A stretch of DNA of 64,000 nt from Edaphochlamys debaryana (Eukaryota > Chlorophyta > Chlorophyceae > Chlamydomonadales), in NCBI GenBank assembly GCA_016858145.1, contig JAEHOE010000060.1:62001-126000 (forward strand), given 5' to 3'. This document shows positions 44,384 through 57,159 of this stretch, one piece after another. The notes under the pieces are model-generated. The model saw nothing but the letters and a program-made list of their open reading frames with translations. It had not been told where the DNA came from and ran no database searches. The first letter of the stretch is position 1; each line of letters opens with the position of its first letter. A program made the position numbers and the translations under genes.

Positions 44384-47300
44384 TCACACGGTGCTGTCCC
44401 AGGGCAGTGGCTGGGGCACCAGCGATACGGGGGGCAGCTTGTCTCCCATCTCGCCCACGGCATCGCCCCTGTCGGTTGTCGATCCGATGCCCAGGGCGAC
44501 GCCAGACCCCCAGCTGCCAGGGGCGAAAGCGAGGATGGAGTCGGCAGCCGTAATCCGCAGACCGCAGACGTGTGGGCAAGAGCCCCCAACAGCGCACATG
44601 GCCCGGCCAGTAAGACACGTGCTTACCACTTGATCCTCGGTACCCCTGCTTGCGTGCCGACTGCGCAGGTATGCATCGGACCCGCCACAACATCTGCAGG
44701 GGCAAATGGTGAAGCCTCGATATCAAGCTGTGCCCCTCAACCAACGCTCACTGGCCGTTGAACCCCGCCGTGACCCCCGCCTCACTTGTTGCAACAAAGC
44801 CAGATCCCAGGTCGACGGGTTTAAGGCCGTGGCCGATCTGTGGCGCAGCAGAGTGACGAGACCAGGGGTTACGGTTCCTGGACAGTTTGGTAGCTAGCGC
44901 CCTGCTGAGCGCAGCTCGGTCTGACATGTCTAATTGCCTACCTCACTCAGCTGGTCGCCTCGTGTGTAATTATCTCCAAGGCCTGGGGCATGATGGCGGG
45001 GAGGGCAAGCATGCGTAGACCAGGACCATGTGATGTGGTTTCAGTGTTTCTCTTGGCCCCTGCCCACCCCTGCTGCACCTCTCCCGAGATACGTACCTAG
45101 TCGCCCATGTCCGTTTAACTGGATAAGAAAAGCAGTGGGGTAAGAACGGCACAAGCGGTCAGCTCACAAACAAGACCCCCAATGCTGCACCGCCGTCCTG
45201 CGCTGCGCTCACCCCCCAGCACTTGACCAAGCCGCCCGGCTGTAGGACAGCGCAGCTGGAGGCACAGGCGTGAAAGGGGAGGGACATACCGGGATGAGTG
45301 CCTGGCTGGTCGAGGGCACCACACAATGCCAGGAAGCGAGGCCGGCTAGGCTGGCTGCGCTCAGGACGACGTCAGCGCACACAAGAGCAGTGCCCAGCGC
45401 AGTCCGCCCCCCGTGCGACACTCACGTATGGTCAGCACCACAGCTTATGGCGCTGCGGGCAAGCAACACAAGGCGGGATCACATCTTGCTTGACAGGTAT
45501 GGGCTTCAACTGCATGGTGCGTGCGTGCCAGCCACCCACCTGACGGTGTAGTTGCTCCCCAAGTCCACCGTGGGCAGGTTGTCCCCCATCTGCATGCGGC
45601 GGGTGGGCGGGGTTGTTGCGTCGCTCGTCGGGATGGGTTAGGGATTGGACTGACGAATAACTCCAGCAAGACAAGCCGGGCGGCCCCCTGCCTCCCCTGT
45701 GGCGCTTTGGGGATCGTTCCTCGCTGGTGACGCGGCCCCACTCAGTCAAGCACGCACGTTATCAGCGCTGCCGCCACGAATATTGGCATCGCCATAGCCC
45801 AGCTGTCCTGCAAATGTCCGAACAGGGCAGCCCGAGGAATAAGGAAGTAGGGGCGATGATGAGCACCTCGATAAGCGGGATGCACGAAGCTATGTTAAGG
45901 GTGTGCTAGGGAGAGACGCGGCCTTACACCTCTGAGCCTGCGTTCAGAGGTACGTGGGCTTCAGCACGTACCGTTATAGTTGTTCCTGCGAAAGGAATGC
46001 CAAGTTGTCATCGTCTGAGGCCTCAAAGGTGAGAACCTAGCACCTAGCTAGAGCTTTACCGCGCGCTCACCCCCAGCACTTGACTTGGCCCCGGTCTGCG
46101 GTGGACGTATTCGCCACCACGAGTGCGCACGTGTGGGTGTATCCCGTGCAAACTGAGATCGCCTTCTTGCCAGTGCCCAAGTCCGAGATCTTGAGGTTGG
46201 CACCCATCTGCGGCCGAGTTGAGGCCAGGGAGCGGGGTTAGTTTGTCGAGGGTTTCCGGTGATGTTGGGAGCTTAGTAAGCCACTGGCCATCAAGCCCCA
46301 CAACACCCGCGCTCCCTCCCCTTTTCGCACCTCCGTGGCAGCATCCCCTATGTTGCCGCCAGCGGTCTTTTGCCCCTGCGTTGTTAGTGGGTTTGGGAAT
46401 TAAGCAGGGGGCTTCACACGTCATGCCGATGCTGAGGCGCGAGCTCTCTCCTCACCAGTTCAGCATCGTCATTAAAACTGCACAAGGGCACAGACAGAGG
46501 GTTGGAAGAGTGAGGACGGGCGCCTCTGAACACCTCAGCGAGCAGCAAGTCCGGGCGTTGCTCCCAAAGCACATGCTTCTTGAACCCACCCCCAGCACTT
46601 GATCATGCCGCCTCTGAGTAAAGCGCAACTGCAGAAGTTGGAAGTACTGGTGAGGATGCCGTACAAAATCCGCAAGCACCCGACTAGGCCAGCAGCGCTC
46701 GCACCTGTGGCCCTGACCCGCCGCCACCTGAACTGCCGTGGCGTTTAGGTTGACAGCCCTGAGGGAACCTGTCCAACTGGATCCTCCCTAAACCAAGAAG
46801 CAGAGGGGTCCGGAGGCGGTGCGGCCCGACGTGAGTGGCGTGCCGCGCGGCGGCGGGGGCGCCAAGCAAGGCCAGACTGGCGAAGACTATTCGGGAGGCC
46901 TCACCGTGCTTCCAGTGTTGTTGGTGTTTCCCACTCCAAGCTGCCCGTTCATGTTGAGCCTGCCAGGGGGCCGGCAAGCAACGGGACTACCGGTGAGCCA
47001 CGAAGCAGCGAGCAAGGCACGCAGGTCGGGCTGGCTGCCACCAATTCGCTACCGCGTCTACTGTGATCTATCCCTGCCATCCACTACAGAGACCTGGCAG
47101 GCAGGTGCTCGCTCACCCCCAGCACACCACCTTGCCCGTCACGGTCAGGGCGCACCTGCGGGCGGTACGAGGGCCGCGAGGGGTCAGACGAGCGACAGCG
47201 CAGCGGGCGACAGGAGCCGCCCCCTCGTGCACGAACGCACGGGACAAAGCAGCCCGCTACCCCCAGCCGTTGGGGTGCGTGACGACGTCTGGCTAGCAGC

Positions 47301-50300
47301 TCGCAGAGCGCTGGTGCTAATTATCTCACGTGTGGGAGTACCGCGCTGACAGGGAGGCGACCCGCTCGCCCAGAGGCAGGAAGGCCTTGGCGTCGGCCGC
47401 ATAGAGCGAGTTCTCAGCGCCCGAGCCGATGGACCCCGAGCCGTCGGATGCGTCCTGGGGGGGGTTGACACACGGAGGGGAGGGGCGGGGAGGTGCAGGC
47501 ATGGGGCGGGGGAACTGAGAGGACGGGGGGTAGGCGGAGAGGCAGCAGCTAGCTAGCCCCCTACAACTTCGGCGGTTGGCCGTCCTAGTCAGCACAAGAA
47601 AGCGTGCCACTCACCCCCCAGCACAACACTGAGCCGTTCGACTGCAGTACGGCACACCTGCACCAGCGCAAAACCAGCAGGACGGTAGATCAGGCGGGGC
47701 AGGGGGAACGTCGGGCCGAACCGGGTCCAAAAGCAGGGGTGCTAGTGGTGCGCTTCCCTCCTTCCTCCCTCTCTCCATGTGCACTCACGCGTGGGTAACG
47801 CCCGCAGCGACAGCGCTGGCGTTCCCGGTACCATTCAAAACGTTCCGCAGGGCTGGTCCCATCTGTGTGGGCGGATGAACGCATGACTGAGCAAAAGCAT
47901 TGTACGGCAGGACGCACTTCATAAGCATTGGCGTACCGTTGCGTTCGTGGTGCCAATCTCAGCCGGCGCGTTGTATCCGAGCTGGTCTGTACGGACGGGG
48001 ACCGTCTGCCGTGAGAGCCACACCTCCTGAAGCGACAGCTCAAGCCCTCACGGCACATAGCGGGTACGCACGACTCACTCTGGCCACCTTCCCCCCAGCC
48101 TGCAGGACAAGAATTGAATGGAAAGGCAGCTCGGTGACGTACGGGGGCTCGTAGGAGCCTCTGCTAGTTGGCGCTGAACCCCACTCACATTTGAGGGCCG
48201 ACGGTGCGTTTCCGCTGCCAAGGACCGCACACGTGAAGCCATGACCCAGAGCCACGTAGGGACCGCCGGACAGCGCAATCGGAGATGGCGAGGGCGGAGA
48301 AGGGGGCTTGAAGGGGGACGGCGGCGTGGGAGGGGGCACGGGCGGGTGTGGCGGGGGTGGGCGCGGCGGAGGGGGCCGCGGGAAGGGGGGCTTGGGCGGC
48401 GACGGAGGCGCCCGGCTAGGCGGCGGCGGTGCTGCGGGGAACGGGTCGGCTTAGAGATAGGGCGGTACATCAAGGGGCTTGCGACTTGCATTTCAGGCTA
48501 CGGTGCTCACGTGGGTAGCCGCCCCTGAAGTAGACGCAGGTGCCGGGTGAGGGGAACAGGTGGGTCAGCGGCGCGGTCTTGAGCCACCCAATGTCTCCCA
48601 CCCTGTCGTGCGCCGGCGTGAACGTGAAGCCCTGGGCACACGGGGCAGGGGAAGCGCTTCACGTTGATAAGTGCATGGGAAGAGGTTGACGGGTGTTTCC
48701 TCCATGGGCCTCAGTCCCCAGCGGGCCCGCCCTCGTGTGTCGCGCACCCGGCACGTGGGCTCTCCGTTGCACGCGAGCTGCAGCTCCAACAGCCCCAGCT
48801 TGTAAGCCCAGTTGTTTCCCGTGTGGTCAACGTCTGAGAGAGCGGCGTAGCCCGGCACCGTGGGGCAGCTGCGCGAATGGGTGGGGCGGGGTTTGGAGCA
48901 AGGGGCGGCGAGGTGGGGGGGGGGGCGAGGACCGGAAGCAAGCCGGCTTGAGCATAGGAGCGGGCAGGCCATGCACTTCGGACGCTGGCACGCTCCCGGC
49001 GGCCTTTCCATAGTCCAATCCCTCCGTGCTCACATGGTGGGCACGTCTGGGAGGAGGGAGATGCATGTGGCTGGGGAGGTGCGGTAGCGACAGAGGTCCA
49101 CTACGATGCTGCTGCCGTCGGGGGCGGGATCTGCGGATAGAAGAGGTCATTGAGATAGGGGCACCTGCCGTACAACCTCCAACAAGGCGAATCTCACCCC
49201 TGGTCTGGATGTAGATCTGGTACTTGAACAGATCCAGCGGGGCCCCCGGCATCGTCACGTTGATCAGGTTGTACTCCGGGTCATCAGGCGAGAAGAAGTC
49301 GTTGTCAACCGTCTGCGGCGGTTGGCGGTTGACTGTTAGTTGACAACACGCCCAACATGCCATAGCCTCCGACCCCCCAGCCGGGCCTACTCACCGCCCA
49401 GGCCTCATGTACTGAGATCATGCCATTGAACTCATCCTGAAAGTCGGCCAAAAGAAAGGGCTTATATCCTCGTCAGCCGTGTAAGCCGTACCCCGTAGCC
49501 CGTACGCACGACGCCTAAGGCTTCATCCGGTCGGCTTACCGGCAGGCTCCAGTCTCGCGCGGTGCCCCTGCCGCGGTACGAAATGTACAGGTTCCGTGCG
49601 CCCCTGCAGGAGAAGCGGCGACTGTGAGCAGGTCATGATGCTTTGCTTTGCTTTCATGCCAGCATGCGACGAAAGGAGGCGGATGGAAGGATCTAGGCCC
49701 CCCATGAACGCTTGAATGGCTCAGATGCACCGCCCCGCCGCGCGCCGCCTCACGTGGGGTATCCCGTGACCCAGTTGGGCTGGATCTTGATCATGACCCC
49801 TTGGGGGCCCACCCATGTGGCGTTGATCCGGATCCCGATCAGGGGGATGTCCGGCGACAAGTTCCGGTCGGGCTGCGAGGTGGTGCTGTTGAGCAGAGCT
49901 GCCACGGTGCCCCTGCGCAGGAGCAGCAGCAAAGACAAGGAGGTTTTAAGGAACAAGAATGATGCACTACAAGTGCTCGGGTGGTTGTTTGCCTTGACTA
50001 GTTGCGGACGCCCAAGCCACCACTGAAGTGCATTTGCCGGCGCCCGTGGGTGTCATGACACAGCAGCCTTGGGCAGCAGCCAATACAGCGCCTTGCGCCG
50101 CGTCACTTGTCACATGGCCACGCAACTCCGCGCGCCTCACCAGCCCAGTCGCCACTGCGGTTGACATGATGTAGAAGGGGTATAAGGGCGGGGTTGACAA
50201 AGGTTACGGCTCACTGTCTGCCCTCGTGTACCGTACAGTCGTGTCCCCCGTCATTCCCCTCGTTGCCCCAAGGGCTTGCCCCGCAAGGCTCCGTCAAGCC

Positions 50301-53300
50301 CTGGCCTCTACAAGTCAGACCTGCTTTGCTCTACCCCCCCCTGTCCTCCCCAGCTGCACGCACCAGCTCAGGAGCAGTTGGGCAGGACTCGCCGAAGCCT
50401 GCGATCAGGGGCCAAGGGATCCGGTCAATCAGTCAGCAGTTTACAGACCGGTGCCCCAAGCTTACGCCGTACCTCGCAGGAGCAAAGCCACCACCCTGTT
50501 CCAAACACCACCCCATGCCGCCTGCCAACGCACTTGACCGACTGCCCGACCCGCCCACACAGGCCGCCTCAGGCGGGCAGGCTACCCCGCCAAGCGCTCT
50601 CTCACCCATGAACGTGCTGACATCCGAGTACTGGCAGGGGGGACACGGCAAGCGGGGCGGCGCGGTAAGCGTGAAACGAGGGCGCTGACAGATGATGGAA
50701 AACTCAGCGGCACAAAGGGTAATCGATGGGTCTCGTGCCGCGGGGAACGCAGGTCCAGGCCCCACGCTCGCCTCCACCGTGCCTGTCCCTTCCTGTGGCA
50801 GTCACCCAAATGACAGTTGCCCCGCGGTCCTGCCCCCCGTACCTCGTTCGAGTCGCGCCACGCGTGGAACATTCCGAAGTCTACACAACAGGCCGGCGGA
50901 AAGGCGAGCGTCGTCTGAACAACACCGCTTGTCAGCCCATGCACCAGGTACAGCTGTGACCGGTCTAAGGATCTGATTAGCTTGCCGGTGCTCGCTCCCA
51001 GCACCCACTGTGGACCATCTCTTGAAGCACCGTGCCGACACGCTGAATGCCCTGGAGTTGGCGGTGAAGGGTGCGTGGCACAGGGCACAGCATGGTGTTG
51101 ATACCGGCAGGTCTGGGCCGCCTGTATGCGCTCTACCGGTATACGTATGGCACGCATCTCGAGACGACAAGCGGATACGGGGCACCGATCGCCCATACAT
51201 CTCATCATGCACCTGGCAAGTATGACTCACCCACACTCCGGGAGTCATCCACGACTCCTTGCCGCGGTTCTCCGCAAGGCCACCCCACGAGCACCACTCG
51301 ACCGCTGAGTACGGAATGACGTACATCTGTACGGCAAGAGGGCGCGATAGAGCACTAGGCTGGGCGCACATACGCCTATGCCGTCCTGAATGCGGCAGAC
51401 CCCGGCACCACAAACCTCTAGCCCATTCGATACCCTCTCAGCAGGACACCCACCCTCCTGTCAGGAACAGGCTCTGCAAGGGAGGCAGGGTGTGCGCATG
51501 GGGAGAAAGAAGGCGGTTAGTAAACTACTGAACTTATCGGGCATGCCCTTGCTTGCACATGCTATCCATTGCCCAACCAACCCCTCGACCTGCCTTGCCC
51601 CTCACTCAGCCCGCCCTGTACCCACGCGGCGCAAGCGCTGCGGCTGCTGCTTTGGTGGCAGCGTTGGCGATGGCGATGTGGTCACAGTACAAGATGTCAG
51701 CATTGCAGGGCACCGTGACAGGCAGGACCTGTGCAGGGGAAGGCTTGGGTATGGGCACGGCTTTGGGGTTGGGGCAACTGGTGGGCAGGGTATGGGGCTG
51801 TCTGGGGCCCCGACGTGAAGGCCTCAAGGTGCTCAAGGGGTACAACTTCCATGAAGTTGAAGTCGGCCATGTAACTGGGCAGATAGGTATGTGTGCAGGC
51901 ACATTGCAAAGCGCAGGGACCATACAGCGCGCTAGGCGGGTATGTCCCGGGGTGCAGGGGGTCGAGAAGGGATGGTCGACACGACTCCACGCCGACAAAA
52001 GTGTCGCAACTACTCATGTCGCGGATCAAAGATGCATAAGATATGATGTAAACAGGGGCGGTCTGGGCTTGTGCGGGCGAGCTTGGACCAAAGTCGCGCA
52101 AACAGCTGCCCGCAACAGCTGCGCGCAAAGTTGAGGACTGACCTCGACTTCGACTTCGAGTAATGAAACTGCTTAGGACGCGGATGAAGGCATTCGTATT
52201 TGGGCTAGGGTGCGATTTGGTGCAAGCATGTTGACCTCGGCGCTCGGGTCTATGAACTTCGGACATTCTTGTCGGAGCAGTTGAGTAGGAAGTACTAGCT
52301 TCCAGTTTGGCGTAGGAAGGAAGTGTGGCTCCGTGACTCCGTGTGCAGGACGGGGCGTGCCATGCAGCACATGCAGCCCCCCTGCCCCTGCCCTCCCCTG
52401 CCCAGCAAGACATGAGCCCGACCCTTAACGCCACGCACCCTGAACTTGGTCTGGTTCAGTCGGACGCTGCCGTAGCTGCACGCCTCCAGTATCCGGGCGT
52501 ATCCCCGGTCCTGCCAGAAAAGGCTGCGACCGAGAGGGGTCGGGAGGGGCCGGGAGTCAGGTAATGGTGGGAGGTACATCGTTCCTTCTAGCTGCCTTTC
52601 CGTCGCCCCTGCTCACTCCAAGCAGTAAGGGGCCCTCCCTTCTCCATCCCTAAACGTATCCCGTACCACACACCCAACCGATTGATACCTTCAACTAACC
52701 TACTCCCCCTTCCCCCGCCCCCCGGCCCCACTTGTACACCGCCGAAGGGTCCGCCGAGTCCGACGCCCCGCACGCCGCGCTGGCCGCCAGCTGCACCACC
52801 ACCACCAGGTACTCCATGTCCAGGTTGCGGGAGGGGACGGGCGCGGGGAGGGCGCTGCGGCAGGGGCGCAGCCGCAGGGGGAGGCAGGTGGGAGGAGGAG
52901 GGGAGGGACCACGAGGGTTACGGTTCCTCCTTCTGCGTCTATCCGCGGACCCCTGACCCCGGACCCGGGACCCTGGGCCCTCACTGCCAGACCCTCAACC
53001 CCCACGCACAAGGAGACCACATCTGATGTGTAACAGGCGTGGGCGTCAGCCAGCAGCGGCACACAGTACTGCATAGGGGAAGGGAGGGGAGGAGTTGGGA
53101 TGGACGGCAGTGCTAAAACGGGGAACAGCGGTCTCGTCATCGCTTGAAACGTGCGCGCCCCCGAGGGCAGCCTCGCCCCAGCTTTGCTCCCCCCCCTTGC
53201 CCCCCCGCCCACCCACCACCGTGACCGTGCTGCCCAGGCGCACCAGCTGCCCCGTCACCGCCTTGCGGGGCTGACCCGACAGCAGCTCGTAGGCCTCGCC

Positions 53301-55358
53301 TGGGCAGGGGGGAGCGGGGGACCGGTGGGTGGGTGGGGGCGGGTGGGTTGGACATAGGGTCATGTTGTACCGCCATGGGCAAGCCAGGAGTCGGCCTTCC
53401 CACGCCGATCACCCGCGGGGCCGGCGGTCTTGATCAGCCACCGCTTCGACAGGTGCGTATCTGCCGGGCGGCAAGGGGCATGGGGAGGGCGAAGGGGAAG
53501 GGCAGGCGCACCTCCTCTAGGTTTTGCCGTTTTGGTGCCTGACGAGGGCGATGACCCCATCACAGCCTCACGTAATTGCGTATGTTGATCCCATCATCTA
53601 TCCCACAACAGATCAAGCGGTGCTTTTTGCGCACCCGACATGAAGAGCACTCCTGTGAGGTTGAAGCCCCTCCCTAGGGCGGGTGGAGAGGGCCGCGGCG
53701 CTGCAGGGAAGGAGCAGGGAGGAAGAGGGGGTTCAGGCCGAGCGGGGGCCATGCGGTGCGGGGCCGAGCGGAGAGATCGTGGCGGGGATGAGGGCGGCGC
53801 AACGGGCCCAGCCCGCGGGTCTGCTCACGCGACGGGGGCTTGGGCGGAGCCGGTGGGCTGCATACCACGGGGATGGAGAAGGGGAATATGATATAAATCG
53901 TCTGAGCACAACTGAACATGTTGACGCGACTGCCCACCCTCGCCCCTCACACCTCACCTTGGTGGCCGCGGCGGTGGGGTCGGCGGGCTGGTGTGGGGGG
54001 GGAGAGGGAAGGGAGGCGCACGGGGTGTCACAACCAGCTTGAAACAGCTTGTTCATACATGCCTAGCAAACAAAGGTCCCCCTTTGTATGCACCTGGGTG
54101 GTTGGGGCGGCTTGGGTTTGGGCGACGGAGGGCTTGGCGGCCTGCGGATCGAGGGTAGGGTGAGTTATCACCCCCAAGGGAGGGAGGCGGCAGCCAGGAG
54201 GCTTGAGACACATGCTTCCCAGCCGTGCGCACGGTCCCGATGTCGTACCGTGGAGGTGACGGTGGCTTGGGTGGGGGCACGGGCGGCAGCGGTGGCCTGG
54301 GGAAAGGGCCACGGTCCGAAGATAAGCAACGGTTGAGGCCGCCAAAGCAATGTGTGCACGATACTAGTTAATGTGGTCTAGCGCCCGGCCAGCCGCCCCG
54401 AAGCGGGGGGCAACCCTGCCCACAAGCGTACCGCGGCGGCTTAGGCGGTGGCATGGGCGGTTTGGGGGGGCTGGGCGGAGGCCGCGGGGACGGCCGTGGC
54501 GAGGGCGGTGACGGCGGCGTGGGGGGCGGCGGCCGTGGCGAGGGCGGTGACGGCGGCTTGGGAGAGGGTGGCCGTGGGTAGGGCGGAGAGGGTGGAGAAG
54601 GCGGCTTCGGTGGCGGGCGAGGGCCGGGTGGCGGTGGCCGCGGGCCGGGCGGCTTGGGGCCTGCGGTTGGGGCAACCAGGTATCGGCCAGTTAGCAACGT
54701 GTCTGGACCCTGGCGATCCGCCCGGGCTGAGACGTCTGTCATGGGGTCCTGGCGCCCAGTGGAGCTCCCTTGCCCATGTTACCCCCGACTGGGCTCCACC
54801 CTACGCATGCCGCCTTGATGCTGCCCCCGGGCAAGACCCAATTAACCACCCAGCAGGTGGGCAGCAGCCCCGGAAAGTCGCTGAGCGTAGGGTGGCGCCC
54901 ACTGCATCACCCGCCTCGTGAGGCTCACGCAAAGCTGTGGCTTTGACAGACGGCTCTTGCCCCCCTGGCCCCCCGGCACGGGACGGCTTGCGCACCCGTG
55001 CCGTACCGTATCCCCTAACCGCCCCACCCACTGCGCCGCCTTCCTGCTTTGCTCTGACCCCGTTGTCCACTCCGCTGCATCTGGCTAGAGGGACCCGGTT
55101 CACCCGGCCACTCTGCCCACCCAACGGGGTCCGACCGTCCCCGACCTGGCCACCCCTGGCCTTGCCCCTGGGTGCCCGCGCCTTCCACGCCCCTTCACGA
55201 GAGCAGCTCAGCCATGGCTGAGCCGCAATAAGCTGGGGAGCACGCGCCTCTGTTCATGAGAGGTAGTGATGCTGACGCGCCCTACCTTGTGCCTGGACAG
55301 CGACCGCCATCACCGCGAAGAGCGTCGCTAAGTGAAGCCGGGTACGCCTCCCGGTCAT
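44384..55358 (-). CDS. Secreted M11 metallopeptidase fused to RCC1 repeats, copy B
   Basis: Same architecture and splice positions as copy A. Exon 1 (55358-55286) encodes a signal peptide (RLHLATLFAVMAVAVQAQ). Exon 2 (54660-54432) is a shorter proline-rich stalk. Then follow the pro-region, M11 core (VLPVTVPCNADILYC, YVIPYSAVEWCSWGGL) and the metal site QEMVHNFGMFHAWR, rebuilt from exons 51051-51009 and 50880-50843. Next come WRLGW, a second shorter hinge (around 48430-48290), and RCC1 repeats such as NQLGYNAPAEIGTTNAT, GLNMNGQLGVGNTNNTG, NGQLGYGDANIRGG and NGHGRLGLGDNYTRGD, to the stop at 44384-44386. I checked each exon for frame and splice signals but did not sum the full length. All junctions inspected are open, so this copy appears functional. 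Several of its repeats are closer to the RCC1 consensus than those of copy A. Confidence 0.87.
52079..52186 (-). other. Highly conserved intronic block, intron 12 of copy B
   Basis: Counterpart of 38228-38335: first about 68 bp identical, then a few scattered differences, inside an intron whose other parts have diverged. Confidence 0.5.
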
Positions 55359-57159
55359 TGTGGGTCTAGGACACGGTGGACGTCTTTCTATACGTGCCAC
55401 TCGCGGTCCAGCAGCGGGGCGAGCCGCAAGATGGCCAGGTCCCGGAGTTCAAAGCGCAAGGTTTCTGATACCACTATACCCTGTATACAATTGTAGTGTA
55501 TAGATGTTTCGTTTAGGTTTATTGTATGCCGCACTACTGCCTTCTGCAGTGTCGGCACATCTATCGGTTCAGGCAGGGCGGTAGCCCCCGCAACTGCACT
55601 CCCCCATTTCACCAACTTGTTCTTGTGATGGCCTAATATCGTGCTGATGTGACCAGCGTCCGGTCCGGTACAGTCTGTCGGTCACACATGTCGCGCGCGC
55701 GCTACCCGCGACCGCACCTGACACGCGTTCAGGGCATCCGGGGAAAGACTTAGGTCCAATGGCCCATTCCCAGACTTGCAACTGTCGGGCCTGGGGTAGG
55801 CCCGGTCGACGGCTCGCTAAGACGCGCCAGATCGGGGTAGCGCCGAGGAGGGAAGCGCCGCAAGCCCCCTAGGAAGCATGACCCACACCTTGAAAGACCC
55901 ACTGCCTGCAACTCTCCCTTTGTACGCAGGCTGGATATAAGTCTTCGATGGGCCAGCCGTGTCTCTCCCTGCTGGTTCACCCCTCTGCGATTCCACGGTA
56001 TCCCGTCCCCCTGAGACCCCTGTGGCCCCCCCCCCCTGCAGTCCCTGGCCTTACTGCTGCCGCACCAGGGGCAGGGCGGAGGGTGGAGGGTAGGGCAGCA
56101 TGCGAGTCAGGGGCAGTGGAAGGATGGGGGGGGTGGCGCCTTGCGCGTGGGCGGAGGCCAAGCGCGCAACTCAACCTCACCATTCAACCTCGCTCGCAGG
56201 CTGCTGACAGCCGAACCCAGCGACGGAGCGCCCGGCCGCTACTGCCGCAGCGGTGGCGATTCCCGCGGACGCCAGCCTCAACTAATCGGACGGCCGCTGG
56301 CCCGACGGCACTTTGGGTGCTTTGGGGAGTCAGCAGCGCAGCAGGAAGAACGGAGGCAGAAGTGTCATGCCGCCACCGGTGCCTGCCGTCAACCGAAAGC
56401 CCCTGGGCCCTCGCTTGATGCGCTGTGCCCCGCTAGCTGTGCTGCTTCCTGATCGAAAGTCGAGGGTGGCTTCTCAATTGCATGCGGAGACATCCTCCCA
56501 GACAGTTTGTGGCGAACTGATGTGCATGGTGGCCGTGGCCGTGGCTGTGATAGCGGCTACTATTTCGATTGGGGCGGGATTGTGGCCTGTCGAAGAGTTG
56601 ATTCATTGATTGAAATTACATTACCGGTAGGGCTCCAGGGGTGGGTCGTTGTCTCCTGCATGCTTGTGCATGCAGGCGCCAGCACTATTGTTATCATTGG
56701 TCAGCCAAGCGCCGTTCAGTTAATCAGGTCCTAGGAAACAGTGAACAGCTTATCCCGCCCCGGGCGAGGCCCGTCCCCCCCCCAGCCCCCAGCAGCGCCG
56801 CTCGGGGCCCAAGTCACGCTCCGCCGCAAGCCTCCATCGTCGCCGCCCTGCCAGGCTACAATCTGTGGCAAGGATTCCTGTGCAAAATATCTCCCCTGCA
56901 CATGCATGCATGCCTCCGACATTGTACTAGTTAACGTTTGGCTGGCCCATCCGTTCTGCTCCAGCCACCGCTCCCATCAGCCACAGCGCCATCCCTACGC
57001 GTCCTTCCATCTGGGCTCAAACTGTGCCCAAGCTCTTCGCCACATACGTACACCCCTGTGCCCCTGTGCAGCCACCTCCCTCTCCCAGGCGGCTGGCCCC
57101 GTCAGTGCGGCAGTACCAGCTCCCTTGTGCCCGGCTAGCCCGTGCGGCTGGCGGCGGTT
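55359..57159. other. Upstream of copy B and 3' side of the SYLF gene; no gene seen
   Basis: 1.8 kb with no domain-bearing frame. The first part must hold the copy B promoter and the last part the 3' UTR of the SYLF gene. The segment near 55470-55545 is unusually AT-rich for this window. Confidence 0.45.
56616..56620 (-). terminator. Candidate TGTAA poly(A) signal of the SYLF gene
   Basis: TGTAA on the minus strand about 540 nt beyond the SYLF stop codon; assigned by position. Confidence 0.4.

Larger units (their letters stand above)
28170..55358. repeat. Tandem segmental duplication of a two-gene unit (28.17-42.1 kb and 42.63-55.36 kb)
   Basis: Each unit runs: short plus-strand gene (28453 / 42909), spacer, large minus-strand M11-RCC1 gene (30331-42107 / 44384-55358). 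Exons align one for one between units. Introns range from unrelated to essentially identical over 200 bp. The unit is about 13-14 kb long. Confidence 0.9.

Noticed and set aside
53010..53065. Apparent frameshift in copy B exon 10 (one extra C next to the donor)
   Set aside because: Using the donor TT|gtgcgt, conserved in both copies, puts the extra base inside the intron and keeps frame, so no lesion is needed.
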